From Spinacia oleracea (taxonomy: Eukaryota; Streptophyta; Magnoliopsida; Caryophyllales; Amaranthaceae): a stretch of 64,000 bases of DNA. Shown here in pieces: positions 23,329 to 36,100 of the stretch; the first letter of the stretch is position 1, and every line of letters starts with the position of its first letter. Made by a program: the position numbers and the translations under genes. Location of the stretch: NCBI RefSeq assembly GCF_020520425.1, contig NC_079487.1, positions 50,010,719-50,074,718 of the forward strand, in the 5' to 3' direction. Below the pieces are notes generated by a model. The model did not search any database, was not told the DNA's origin, and saw only the letters and a program-made list of their open reading frames with translations.

Positions 23329-26300
23329 GTGTGCTTGAGAACTGGTTGAGAGAGTTTGATAAACTCATTGTAGCTGTGAATTACCCCGAAAACCTTAGGG
23401 TGAATAGTGTTGTGTACTACCTAAGAGGTGAAGCTGATTTATGGTGGCAACGATGTGAAAATACCCTTAGAGCCACACCTAAATTTTGATGGGAAGCATT
23501 CAAAACTGCACTAAGGAACATGTTTTACCCACCTTATCTGAAAAAGCAAAAGGCGCAAGAGTTCATTGAACTCAAAATGGGAGGTCTGTCTGTGACGGAA
23601 TACTATTCTAAGTTTATAGAGCTGTCTAGGTTTGCACCTAAAGTGGTGACAATGGAAGAGCTCAGGGCTCAAAGATTTGAGAATGGTTTGACCATGGACT
23701 TACAGCTGTTGTTGTCTGGAGAGACCTTTACCTCATTAGACACCCTGTACGGAAAAGCTGCTCACCTGTATGGGTTACAGCAAAGGAAGAATGGTAGTGC
23801 TAAAAAGAGAAAGGATGGTGGAAGCTTGAATCAAGGGAATAACCATCAGAATCAGGGGAATTTTAAGAAGCACAAAGGAAATAGGAATTTCCATTTTAGG
23901 GCTAACAATGGTGGTAATCGCAACAACCAAGGTGGTGGAAATCAGTCTGGAAGAAATGGAATACGGACCTACGAATGTAGGCGCTGTAACATGAATCACC
24001 CTGGAAAGGATTGTGATGGAAATTTGGTGACTTGTAGATTCTGTCAAAAGTTAGGCCATAGGGAGTATGAATTCTATTCTAAGAATGGAAAGCCTAACCA
24101 AGGTAACCACCAAGGCAATAACCGGAACAATCAGAACCGGAATGGGGGAAATGGAGGTGGAAACCAAAGGAACCACCAAGGTGGTAACAATAGCAACAGT
24201 AATGGCAACCACCAGAACCATGGAAAGCCTGGAGGAAACCAACAGCAGAATGGGAACCGAAACAACAATGGGAACACCAATGGAGGTGGCTATAACAAAG
24301 GAGTTGCCCAAGGAAAGTTGAATGTGATATCTAGGCAAGAAGCGGAGACTTCCTCTGACGTCATAGCAGGTACTTTTTCTATTAATTCCGTTTTAGTTAA
24401 AGTTCTATTTGATTCTGTTGCGACTTATTCTTTTATATCAGTAGATGCTTTGGGGAAACTAGGGTTGAAAGATCCTGAACCAATTGAGGTACCTATAGTC
24501 ATACCTAATGGTAGTATAGTGAAGTGTACCAAAATTCATAGAGATGTGCCTTTGACCATAGCCAAGACCGTGTTCTTATCTAACCTAATCGAATTTGAGT
24601 TAGGAGAGCTAGATGTAATTCTAGGGATGGATTGGTTGGCCAAGTTCAAAGCCAAAATAGATTGTGAGAAGCAGAAGGTTCACTTGAGGTCTATCCTAGG
24701 CAAGGTAGTGTCATATCGTCGTTTTGGTAAGCCTAAGAACATAGGAATCATCACGACAATGGAACTCGTGAAGCTAGTCTGTAAAGGGAACTCAGCCTTC
24801 TTATGTAATGTGAGAAACCTAGAGCATGTGATCAAGGATCAGCTTGAGGATATTACAGTAGTCAATGAATTCCTTGATGTATTTCCAGAAGAGATCCCGG
24901 GGATGCCTCCCAATCGACCTATTGACTTTACCATAGATTTAGTGCCTGGAACCGCCCCTATTTCAAAAGCACCCTATCGAATGGCTCCAGCAGAAATGAA
25001 TGAGTTAAAAAGCCAACTAGAGGATCTATTGGAGAAAGGTTACATTAGACCAAGTGCATCGCCTTGGGGAGCACCAGTGTTGTTTGTGAAGAAAAAGGAT
25101 GGAAGTATGAGGCTCTGTATAGACTACAGGGAGCTCAATAAGGTCACGATCAAGAACAAGTATCCATTACCTAGGATAGAAGACCTATTTGACCAACTAA
25201 AAGGATCAGGAATCTTTTCAAAGATCGATTTGCGTTCGGGTTATCATCAATTGAGAATCGCTGACCATGACATACCAAAGACCGCATTCAGGACTAGATA
25301 CGGACATTATAAGTTCACTGTTATGCCTTTTGGGTTAACCAATGCCCCTGCAATATTTATGGACTTAATGAACCGTGTATTCCATGCCTATTTGGACAAG
25401 TTTGTAGTGGTTTTCATAGATGACATCCTAGTGTATTCAAAGAGTGAAGAGGATCACGCGGAACACTTGAGATCGGTGTTGAGGACCTTGAGAGATAACC
25501 AGTTGTATGCCAAGTTCTCAAAGTGTGAGTTTTGGTTGGAAAGAGTTGCATTTTTGGGATATTTTGTGTCAAAAGAAGGAGTGGCAGTTGACCCTGCTAA
25601 GATCAAAGTTGTTAGTGAATGGCCTACACCTAAGAGTGTGACTGACATTCGTAGTTTTCTGGGATTAGCTGGCTACTATAGGCACTTTGTGCAAGACTTC
25701 TCTAGGATAGCCAAGCCCATGACTACCTTGATGAAGAAGGAAGCAAAGTTTGAATGGAGTGACCAGTGTGAGGAAGCATTCCAAGCCTTAAAGACGCGAT
25801 TAACAACCGCGCCAGTATTAACCTTACCAGATGAGAGTGGTGCATACGATGTGTATAGTGATGCCTCTAAGAATGGTTTAGGGTGTGTATTGATGCAGAA
25901 CGGGAAGGTTATTGCGTATGCATCAAGGCAATTGAAGCCATATGAATCCAATTACCCTACCCATGATTTAGAGCTGGCTGCTATAGTGTTTGCATTGAAG
26001 ATATGGAGACACTATCTGTACGGTGTGAAGTGTAGGATATTTATGGACCACAAAAGTTTGAAGTACATCTTCACACAGAAGGATTTGAATATGCGCCAAC
26101 GAAGGTGGTTGGAGTTAATTAAGGACTATGATTTGGATATCCAGTACCATGAGGGAAAAGCCAATGTAGTTGCGGATGCCTTGAGTAGGAAATCAAGTCA
26201 TAGTGTTAATGCGTTAGTCGTTGCTAACGAGCTGTGTAAGGACATGCAGCGTTTGAACCTTGAAATAGTAAGTGGTGAAAGCCTTGTGGGAATAATGAAT

Positions 26301-27746
26301 TCCTTAACCATCCAGCCGTCGATATTTGATGAGATTAGGGAGAATCAGGCAGGTGATGTAAAGTTGGAGCGAATCAAGGAAAAGATTTCGCAGGGTAAGG
26401 AGTTAGATTTCCGAATCCATGATGATGGAAGTTTGAGGTACAAAGGCAGGTGGTGCGTGCCTCAAAAGTGTGGAGAATTGAAGGAGAAATTGATGAAAGA
26501 AGGGCATAACACGCCATATTCTGTGCACCCAGGGGGTGACAAGTTGTATAAGGACTTGAAAAAGGTATATTGGTGGCCAAGGATGAAGAACGAAGTGGCT
26601 GAATTTGTGGCTAGATGTCTGACTTGTCAGAAGGTTAAGATTGAGCATAGGAGACCTCAAGGGAAGGTCCAACCTTTAGAGATTCCAAGCTGGAAATGGG
26701 ACTGTATTTCTATGGACTTCGTCACTTGTTTACCTAAGTCAAAGACTTGGAATGATACAATTTGGGTTGTGGTAGATAGGTTGACTAAGTCAGCAGTGTT
26801 TATACCAATGAAGGAAACCTGGAAAATGGAACAACTTGCTAAAGCCTACATTAAGAATGTTGTGAGGTTACATGGAGTTCCTAAGGATATCGTATCAGAT
26901 AGGGATTCAAGGTTTCTTTCGAATTTCTGGAAAAGTGTGCAGAAGAGCTTTGGTACGACATTGAAAATGAGTACAGCCTTCCACCCAACCACGGATGGAC
27001 AAACTGAAAGGACTATCCAAACCCGGGCATGCGTTATTGATTTTCAAGGAAGTTGGGAAGATAACCTGGATTTGATTGAGTTTTCATATAACAATAGCTA
27101 TCATGCTAGCATTGGAATGGCACCATTTGAGGCTTTGTATGGACGAAAGTGTAGAAGTCCACTTTGCTGGTACGATATTAGTGAAACCGTAGTGTTGGGA
27201 CCTCAAATGATAGAGGACACCATGAACCAAATCCGAACCATCCAATCAAAGATTCAAGCGGCGCAGGATCGCCAAAAGAGTTATGCAGACTTGAAACGTA
27301 GGGATGAAGAGTTCAACATAGGTGATAAAGTGTTTCTCAAAGTGTCACCAATGAAAGGTGTCATGAGATTTGGAAAGAAAGGGAAGTGAAGCCCTAAGTA
27401 CATAGGCCCATATGAGATCTTAGAAAGAATCGGAAAGGTAGCCTATAGACTAGCCTTGCCTATGGACTTGCATGGAGTGCATAATGTGTTCCACATATCT
27501 CAGTTAAGGAAATATATCCCGGATAAATGGCATGTGTTACAACCGGAGACCATAGAATTAGACCAAAGTATAACCTTTGAGGAAAGACCTGTCAAAATCC
27601 TTGATAGCAAAGTGCGTAGTACGCGTACTAAAGATGTGAAAATTGTCAAAGTGTTGTGGTCTAATCAAGAATCGGAGGAAGCCACTTGGGAAGCGGAGGA
27701 CAAAATGAGAAAGAAATATCCCGAGCTTTTTCCCGAGGTTAGTTGA
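23329..27746 (+). pseudogene. Chromovirus gag-pol polyprotein with two in-frame TGA stops
   Basis: A single frame runs from 23331 to 27746, interrupted only by TGA at 23487-23489 and 27387-27389. In the 1289-codon middle part (from ATG 23520): gag tail; an Asn/Gly-rich linker with two Cys/His knuckles at ~152-184, the second ending in Phe where Cys is expected; protease at ~297-310 reading [10 protein letters not shown], so the usual DSG/DTG Gly is Val; RT ~490-690 with FIDDILVYS at 632-640; RNase H with Asp781; integrase HHCC ligands His996, His1003, Cys1033 and Cys1036, and catalytic Asp1066, Asp1127 and Glu1163 (35 residues between the last two). About five residues seem missing after Thr1168 compared with relatives. 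After the second stop, 27390-27746 encodes the GPY/F module and a chromodomain-like tail ending TWEAEDKMRKKYPELFP. The 5' end is truncated at the Tat junction. The protein is inactive as encoded. Confidence 0.92.
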
Positions 27747-28017
27747 GTTACGGGGTCGTAACTCGTGTCTTTTAAGGGGGGTAGAGTGCGGTAGAATTTC
27801 GCGCTTTTTACCTTGTTTTCCCCTATTTTATGCTCAATTTAGTGCTTTCTATTGAATTTGCACTTATTATTGTCCTGTTTAATCATGTAAAGAGTACAGC
27901 AACTTAAAATTTTTGTAAATGAACGTATTGAAAGTCTCAGAAAGTCTCAAGTTTTGAGTTGAATTTTGATTTCCAAACCCAAGTTTCGGGACGAAACTTC
28001 TTTTAAGGAGGGTAGAC
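27747..28017 (+). other. 3' untranslated region and polypurine tract of the chromovirus
   Basis: No gene. Two similar purine tracts are present: TTTTAAGGGGGGTAGAG at about 27770-27786 and TTTTAAGGAGGGTAGAC at 28001-28017. The second directly precedes the LTR and is the likely plus-strand primer. Confidence 0.7.
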
Positions 28018-30935
28018 TGTAATACCTCGTATTTTTATAATATTTATAAGTATATTTTATTATATTTATAAAGCATTTTACGATTTATTAACATTTAAAT
28101 AATATTTAAATGCATTTTATTTAATGTATTTTAATTAATTAGAATATTTATTATTTTAATTAATTACGAAACGAATTTAATTCTTAAGTCGGGAAATTAA
28201 ATGAGTTGCAAATGATTTTTAAAGCTTCTGGTTTTAAATAAAAAGTCCAATTCGTTTTACTAAACGAGCCCAATCAAAAGAGTTTAATTTAAATCCTAAG
28301 CTAGCCAAAATCATTTATTTCCTAAGCCCAACTCAAATCTCCTAAGCCTAGCCCATCAAGGGATTAGGGAGCCTATAAATAGACTCCCCCATCATTAAAT
28401 GAGCCCCTAAAATTCATAAACCCTCTTTTCTCTCTTTCTTGCCCAACACTCCTCTTTCTCTCTCTCCCTTTGTTCGTCCGGCTCACTCGGCCCGCAAGCA
28501 CGAGCCTCATGCCGTGCGTCGCTGCTGCTCGTGCCTCTCGCGCGGCACAGCTCTCGTCCCCCTCTTGCTCGCTGCTGCTCGTGCATCTCGCACGGCACAG
28601 CTCCCTCCCCTCGCTTCCTCTGTTGCTGCGTCGAGTGTTGTTGTTGTCGTGTGGTGTGCTGCTGCTTCCCTCGCACACCCACACCCTCGCTCTCTCTCTC
28701 GTCTCTCTTGCGCGCCCTCGCGCCAGCCCCCGCGCGCGCTGCCCTCTTGCTCGTCGCCCCTTGCTGCGCGCGCGCACACACGGACGTGTGTGTGTGTGTT
28801 GTTCGTGTTCGTTTTCCAATCTCTTTTCTCCCAATCACATTAATTCGTGGTTGTTCCGTGCTATAGGCCGGATTGGTATAATTCTCTTCTTCCTTACCTA
28901 TTCTATTTAAATTCCGTATTTTAAATTATTATATTAATATTGTTTTGAGTAATTAAAATGCTGGGAACCGGTTATGAATACCGTGGTTTGAGGATTTGCG
29001 TGTTGTGATTCATTAGGCTTGTTTTAATTATTAAAGGATAAATTTTCAGATTTGTTTATTGAATAAAGCATTGATTTTTATGATGATAAACTAGTGTTAT
29101 TGGGATTTTCAAGTTAGGGTTTTAACCTAGACCTAATGAGTCAATTGATTAGCATAATTAGGTGATGATTTTAATTATGATAATCAATTATATTTTCAGA
29201 TTTGAATAAATGTTTAAAGTGTCGATTTTTATTGATTTTAAAGGCGGAAAAAGTATGTTTTCGTACTAGGGATTGATTTTGCAAATTAAGACGTTTTTAT
29301 TATTGAAAAACGATTGAATTCTAAAGTCTAAAGGAGGTTTTAAATTTTATAAAGTTGCTGGAAATTTAATGAACATGGAAATAATTTAAGTTTCATTATT
29401 ATGATGATAGGAGGTGATTTCTAGTTGAGTGCTCGTTATTGCAAAGTGGCCCCTACGCTTAGGTATTCAAGGTACGTACAAGTCTAGGGCGACCACACCT
29501 TTTGTCAATGACATTACATGATTGTTGATGATGTGAATTACATTATGTGAAATCATGTCTATTTTAGTGAACGAGCATGGGATTTGTGATGTTGGATTTA
29601 TTGGATCAATTGTTGAACAAGCATGTTGGAATTATTATGAGTATGGATGTCATTGTCAATCATGTTGTCCAATATTTATGCATGTATGGTTTATTTCACA
29701 TGCAAGGGATGGATTATTTATTTGTATGCTATTGTACGGGATGTCTAGCATACTTTGAGCCAATTATTCGTACTTCGTTGTACTATTTATTTTACCACAT
29801 GTGAAGGGTTAACTCACGTAAGCCACCGCACATGTAGGGTTCAGTTGGGAATATTATGTATGAAATGAATTAGGATTTGTCGTGCAAGGGCACAACCCTC
29901 ATGTTAATGTGCATGATGTGGAGTCTCACTTTGGTGAGGAGGAACATGGTAGTAATATCACAAGTGTCTTTCCTTGTTGATCACAAGTCCTAAAGCATTT
30001 AAAATAAGATTGTTTTGGTTGTTGTTTATTAATTGTATGTGTGCATGTTGGTGAGTCTTGAGTTCGCCTTTAATAATATATTAATAAACGTAAAGTGCAA
30101 CCAGAACAAGCTTCAAAACTCTTGGAACGTATATACCTTGAGTATGAACAATGGGGGGAGTCTTGCCAGAAAGCTCGTACTCCTACTAATGATACAAGAC
30201 GTTGTTTCATTTATATTATGCGCAGGAATTCCGTCGGTATGGCCCGACACTCGATATGGCCCGATTTTATTATTATATATTTGGTGTATGGTTGGCTCCC
30301 ATCACCTTTTCCCTTTGTGGATTATTCTTTTGGCCCGTTCGAAGCTTATTCTAATTAAATTGTGAGTCAAGAGTCGAGTCAAGAGTCGAGTCTTGTATTC
30401 ATGATTGGTTGTTAATTATTATATGGCTTTTGCATGTTGATTAGTACTTAGTGAGTGATGCATGTTTTAGTTTCATTCACTCTATGCTTGTAAGTACTCA
30501 GCTTTTGCTGACTACGTGCTTTGTGTGTTTTGGTCATGGCCTTTGCCTTAATGACCCTATGATGATCTATCATTTGCACTTGCATTGATGGGAAGTAGAA
30601 TAAAATAGCAGGTTGGTTGATCGGAATCATGTGGCTTGGGATGATCGAGAGAGTTGCATGTTTTCGTATTTTGAACTATTTAACTTAACTTTAATTATGT
30701 TTGAAATGTTTGAATTATTTATACTTTGGGTTTTGGGCCATTATGGTTCCAAATTGTAGGAGGCCTCAATGTTTCATTAATTATGTTTTTTTAAAAATTA
30801 GTTGACATTTAATTCCGCTGCGTAATTCTGGTAATAGTCTTAACCGTTATCACGGTGGCGATAATATTTTAGTAATTCCTTTATTTTAAGTTGGAAAATG
30901 ATTTTATAAAAGCAAGGAATTATTAGGGTGTTACA
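28018..30935 (+). repeat. 3' LTR of the Tekay-like chromovirus
   Basis: A 2918-bp LTR starting TGTAATACC and ending GGTGTTACA. TATA box at about 28374-28380. Downstream is a C/T- and GC-rich transcribed region (28430-28800) and a (GT)n run near 28787-28800. Overlapping frames on both strands there come from the skewed composition. The 5 bases after it, ATTTG, should be repeated before the missing 5' LTR. Confidence 0.8.
28521..28620 (+). repeat. 50-bp tandem duplication in the chromovirus LTR
   Basis: GCTGCTGCTCGTGC occurs at 28521 and again at 28571, with the following ~35 bases (CTCTCGCRCGGCACAGCTC pattern) also repeated. Confidence 0.8.
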
Positions 30936-30989
30936 ATTTGACCTAGCCTAAGGGAAAAATCAAACGATATGCCGCTTTATCCAAATTAA

Positions 30990-31905
30990 TTGCCACATAG
31001 TCAATTAGCATAATTCAGGATACATACTATGTGATGCGTGCCTTCCCTAGCTGCTCCTGAACCAAACAAGAACAAGTACATGACTCCAAGTGTCGTCCCT
31101 CCTTAGATAGTTCACAGCACGTCCGAATCCGCCTTAGATTTAACCGACTAGAATATTATCTACGGTTTTATGTGCACTAGGGAAACTCACAATACTTGTG
31201 ATAGGCAATTGTAATTATAATACCTGATGTATAAATTGTGATTATGAACCACGTATTTATAGGGTGGAAATAGGGACATAGAATTCTACTAGGAATTATT
31301 TAACTAATCCTATTAGGACTCTAGTTAATTAGTAGCATTATAATTTAGGATTAATTAAACACTAAGTGTTTCAGATTTATCCCAAAAGTCTAAACTTAGT
31401 AGAAATAGGAAAACTAATTTTTTAAGGCCCAAGTTACTTGGCGCCTAATTAATCGAACAAGCCTTGGTGCACAAGGAGCTCGCCACCAACGCAGCCTTGC
31501 AGGCCACGCTGGTACGCGCCCCTGGCTTGGCCCAAGCGAGTTCTCGTTGCACGCCTTGGCCCATTGCTTCACTGTTGCTTGTCGCTGGCCCATCGCACAA
31601 AGTGTCAGCACCATTGTTGGGCGCTTGGCCCAGCGCTGGCGCTGGGCCTTGTGCTCGGCGTTGGCACTGGGCTTGTGCCTGGCGCTGTGCGTGTGGGTTT
31701 TGCTCGTCGAGCGATGGGTTGACTTGCTTGTCGGCTTGTTGCTTGTCGTGCTTCTAATTCGTTTTAAGATTCCGGAATTTATTTCCGATTCGAACAATAT
31801 ATATGTTTCCGTTAATATTTCCGATTCCGGCAAAGGGTACCAGATGGATTTTCCGGAGGTGTTTAAAGGGTGCCTGAAATTTCTTCCGGAGGTGTTTAGG
31901 GGGAA
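30990..31905 (-). repeat. Diverged copia LTR remnant
   Basis: In reverse orientation this resembles the copia LTRs of the window. The sequence corresponding to CGGATCCGGACGTACTGTGG is recognisable near 31090-31130, the GCAGCTAGGGAAGGCACGC word near 31040-31060, a GC-rich block spans 31450-31740, and a few TTCCGATTC words occur at 31780-31830. It is clearly another, older subfamily. I could not fix its ends or a target duplication. Confidence 0.65.
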
Positions 31906-32510
31906 CTGAGAAGTTCTACCGTAGGTAATTAAAAGGCACCGGTATAATTTTCCGGAGGTCGATAGTAATTACTGGAAATGGCTAACTACCAGTTGTTTCT
32001 GAAAGGTTTCGAAACAAAATTCTAGTTTCGGTATAGTTTTAAACAAAGAACTTCAATGATTGTTAAGTTAATGATGTTTAGTACAAGAACGTGAACTAAA
32101 GTAACTCAAAAATGCTAAGATTCAAGTCATCAAATACAAAGATTCAAGTCATGAAATAGTTAATGGATGAAAATAGGATGAGTTTTTGTTTATTCAAAAC
32201 AATAGGATGAGTTAAAACAAGGGGCAATTTGAAAGTATGAAATTTAAATATATTTAAGTTATCCCCCATTTAGGTAAAATCGTATCTGAATTTAGAACCA
32301 CCCTTTAATAAAAGTTTGAACACAGAAGGAGGAGCCTTTCCGAGTTAATCTCACTGATTGGGAAATTTTTCCAATCAAATGACATTTTCGTAAATAATTG
32401 TTGCTTTTATTATGAAAATGCCATTAAATGTGGGTTAAAGTACAATGACATATCATCAAATATGGGCCACATGTACGGTCATTATTGTATTTTCATAATA
32501 CATCAACAAC
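31906..32510. other. Intergenic DNA, nothing recognised
   Basis: AT-rich, with no reading frame, repeat or motif that I can support. Confidence 0.5.
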
Positions 32511-32512
32511 TA

Positions 32513-32766
32513 CTTCCTCCGTTCCGGAAATATCGCACAATGGTTGACTTTTACTCCTCTAACCATTACTTTGACTCTTAATGTCTCAAATCGTGTGCAA
32601 GTACAAATTATAAAAAAAATATTATTTAGAAAATATATATCGATACGAATCTAACATGACCCCACATGATTAAAATTTCATTACGTACAAATCACAAAAT
32701 AAAGTCAAAGTCGTAGTGTGAATAGTGTAAAAAACAAATGGTGCGATATTTCCGGAACAGAGAAAG
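32513..32766. mobile_element. Stowaway-like MITE
   Basis: A 254-bp element with inverted ends (CTTCCTCCGTTCCGGAAATA and the complement of TATTTCCGGAACAGAGAAAG) flanked by TA at 32511-32512 and 32767-32768. The CTCCCTCCGT-like end and TA target are typical of Tc1/mariner-derived MITEs. It lies about 370 bp upstream of the kinase start codon. Confidence 0.85.
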
Positions 32767-32774
32767 TATATAAT

Positions 32775-33000
32775 ATACAGTCAACAGCTCACAATACACA
32801 ATAAGCTTATACTAATAAACAGTCCACAACTATAAATATACAGTCAATCACTTACCAATAAACAATATTGCATTTTAGTAATTCATCAATTCTCATAGAA
32901 TATACAGTGAACGATAAGTGGTATACAATCAAACTGAATAATATGCAGTTAATAACTACAAATATACAGTCAACACCTAACATTATACCAACTACAGTTT
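32775..33000. promoter_or_regulatory. Irregular ATATACAGTCAA repeats upstream of the kinase gene
   Basis: The word TATACAGT(C/G)AA or close variants recurs about five times at irregular intervals (near 32776, 32840, 32900 and 32970, among others). No TATA box is evident. The next ~130 bp lead to the start codon at 33137, preceded by a run of 14 A (33123-33136). A promoter role is inferred from position only. Confidence 0.35.
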
Positions 33001-33136
33001 TTAAGCAAAATATTTACGAAAATACCATTTGATTGGAAATTTTTTCCCATCATTTACATTAACTACGAATTTCTCCAAAAGGAGAGCCAAAACAAAAAAA
33101 GTTTGTACACAGAAGGAGAGCCAAAAAAAAAAAAAA

Positions 33137-36100
33137 ATGGAGAGCTTCCTCTCAAACAACCAAGAAACACCACAAAAATGGTCCCAAATATCATGGGAAT
33201 TCCTCTCAAAAGTGCGCCAAAACTCTCCATTAATCCACTGCATAACAAATTACGTATCCATGGATTTAGCAGCAAATACCCTCTTAGCCGCCGGAGCTTC
33301 TCCTGCTATGCTCCATTCATCCGATGAAATCCCCGATTTCACTCCACAAGTTGACGCCCTCTACATCAACGTCGGCACACTCACTGCCGCCGTTTTACCG
33401 GCAATGAAGTCAGCCGCCGAAATCGCCGTAAAGCATGGTAAATCGTGGGTGTTCGACCCTGTCGCCGCCGGTTGTTCCAGTTTTCGATTAAGGGCTTGTT
33501 TGGACTTGCTTTCGTTGAAGCCCACTGTTGTCAGGGGTAATGGGTCTGAGATTATTGCTCTTTCTCGTGCTTCTATGGGTGACACTAAGGTAGTAGAATT
33601 TAATTTCATTTTTGCTACTTTTTGTGTTTTATTAGTTTGTTTATTTAGATCATTGTTATTTAATTCTCTAATCCCCGGAAAACAGGGAATCGATAAAGGG
33701 GAATTAATACATTAAAGTGGCACATTTTGACCTGATTTTCAAAACTAGGTAGCGAATTGCGTTCCGTACGTTTTTATATACTCCCTCCGTCCCATAATTA
33801 TCTTCCTGTTTGACCAAAAATACGGATTTTAAGAAAACTAAAATATAGTACAAGAAAAAGTGGAATAAAGTACAAATGATGATTGAGTTGTATGGAAAAG
33901 TGGAATAAAGTACATGTGAAAGAGAATATAGTACATGGAAAAAGTGGAATATAGTACATGGGTGGGGTTTTCAATTCAATTTTAATTAATATAGTACATG
34001 AGAAAGTGGGGACCTTAGTAGCCAAAATTAAAAACAGGAAGATAATTTTGGGACGCTCGTTTAGGAAAGCAGGAAGATAATTTTGGGATGGAGGGAGTAT
34101 TAATTTTGTGCTGATTGTTATGTATTTTTGTTGTTAGATTTTGTTAGTTTGATTTCATGGCATTGAAATTTCAGGCTTGTATAGCAAATGATATTAGCCT
34201 TATACTATGAATAAGCAAGCCTTTACTATGAAATGCTGAAATCTCATACCGAAATCTGATATTAGCCTGATACTATGGAACGTTCTGCAATAGTAGGCCA
34301 CTTTCTAAATATAGTATGTCTAACTGTTAACTTGCCTTTTATTTTATCCTTGATGATACACTTACCTAAATCTCTAATGGAATACATCCTGTGTTGTATA
34401 AGTGTATTAGAGAAAATACTTGTGGAATTCCAGTTCAGTTCCCGTCAATCAAATGTGGTCTTTTACATAGGTACATAGGGATTAGGAAGTACCAAATTCA
34501 AATGTGAGCTCATAATCTTCTGCTCGTTGAGCCATGACAACGTGTTTATATGACTCTTTATTAGTTAGTGGAAACTGATTTGAGTTTGGAATTAATGTAG
34601 AAGATAGGAGGAATCTTTGTTTGGAGAAGGGATGTACACACTTGTTATTTTTGTCTAATCCATTACCCAAATAGCACCACTATTTGTAAGAACCAAATGT
34701 ATATTTCGCTTTCTGCATGTTGGATTATGGAGTCTTTCCATTAAGGCTGATTTGATGTTATGGCTTTACTTCTTTGGCGGTAGTGCTCTTGGAGAAGATG
34801 GCATGATATTATCCTTGATGCTTCTGAAGCTTAAATCTTGTTCATTACTGTTTGTTTTGCTTCAATACCTCTCTTATTTTGTGAGGTCCTGCTTTGGATG
34901 TAAATCTCAGTTTTTCTCCTATTTAATGTATATCGTAAGATTGTGTTAGTCTCCTGTGAAAAAAAAAGAAAAAAGATTGTGTTAGTCTGATTTCATGTCT
35001 TTCACATTGCATGTTGGTTTGTGTACAGTTAATAGATTGAAATCCATTATTAAGAGTTACTTTTAATTGAACATAAATATAATCTTGTAAATAACGACAA
35101 GAATTAATGTAGCCAATTACCCATTACTATAATTAATAATAAGCAGATTTTGAACACCAAAAGGCCTATTTGCGGAAAATGGTACATTCTGGGTAATAGA
35201 TCACATTTCTTTTTTGGAACATCCTGAAAAAAGTGGCCACTTTATAAATTTAGTCGGTCAAAGTCGTCAAACCTTTAACTTTTACAAAGTACGTATGATG
35301 ATCAATGATGCATTCAAAGGATACCCGTGCCATCTTAGGATGTTAAAACTTAATTAGGGAAGGATACTTCAAATCCTGTCAATCAAAACGTGGTCTATTA
35401 CTTAGGGATGGAGGGGAATAGTAGTACTAGTAGCACATTTATGAGATGGAGGTGAGTAGTAGTACTGGTAGCATTCAAAGGATAACCTTGCCAGCTTAGG
35501 GGAGTGGTAGTACTAGTAGCACATTAGAGAATCTTCTGCTTATTGAGCATGTGAATATGTTATGCGCTATTCATTTGCATTTAACTCTTTATTGGTGGTG
35601 GAACACTGCTACTTTATTTGAGAATGTCTTTAATGTAACTATGTAAGAGTTAGGAATTAGGATGAATCTTTCTTTGGTGAAGAGATGCACATACTTGTCG
35701 TATTTCTCTACATTATTACTTAGATAACACTCATTTTTGTAATAATCAAATGAATATCTTCCTTACGCTCTTTGGATTATGGTCTATTTGGCGAACTCTT
35801 CAAAATTTTCAGCTCCTAATTTTTATCTTGTAAAATTTCATTTAGGCTCCGTTTGGGCCAGCGGAAAACGTTTTTAGTGAAAAATGATTTTCTGTGTAAA
35901 ATATTCCAAGGAAAAACACCGTTCCAAATTAGTTTTCCTTTGTTTGGTTCCTTAGAAGAAAATTTGTAGGGGAAAGGGAAATGGGAATAGATGGTTCATG
36001 GTTGAGGATTGATGGGAAGAGAGAAGAGTGAGGTAATGAAAAGAAATGGACAAGTGGTTGTTGAGTGATAAGGTCGCAACTTGCGACAAATAATTTGTGT

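Larger units (their letters stand above)
23329..30935 (+). mobile_element. Tekay/Del-like chromovirus, 5' part missing
   Basis: gag-pol (23329-27746) and a complete 3' LTR (28018-30935) are present. The 5' LTR and start of gag are cut off at 23329, where the Tat LTR begins. The most likely cause is insertion of the Tat element into gag. The missing part should then lie left of the window next to a 5-bp copy of GTGTG. Confidence 0.85.

Noticed and set aside
23775..24338. Minus-strand frames of 90-95 codons and a plus-strand frame at 24067
   Set aside because: Shadows of the Asn/Gly-rich gag linker.
28373..28910. Five overlapping frames of 90-153 codons
   Set aside because: C/T- and GC-rich part of the chromovirus LTR; open in most frames because of skewed composition.
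29555..30365. Small plus-strand frames of 67-110 codons
   Set aside because: Inside the chromovirus LTR, with no domain and no match to expected products.
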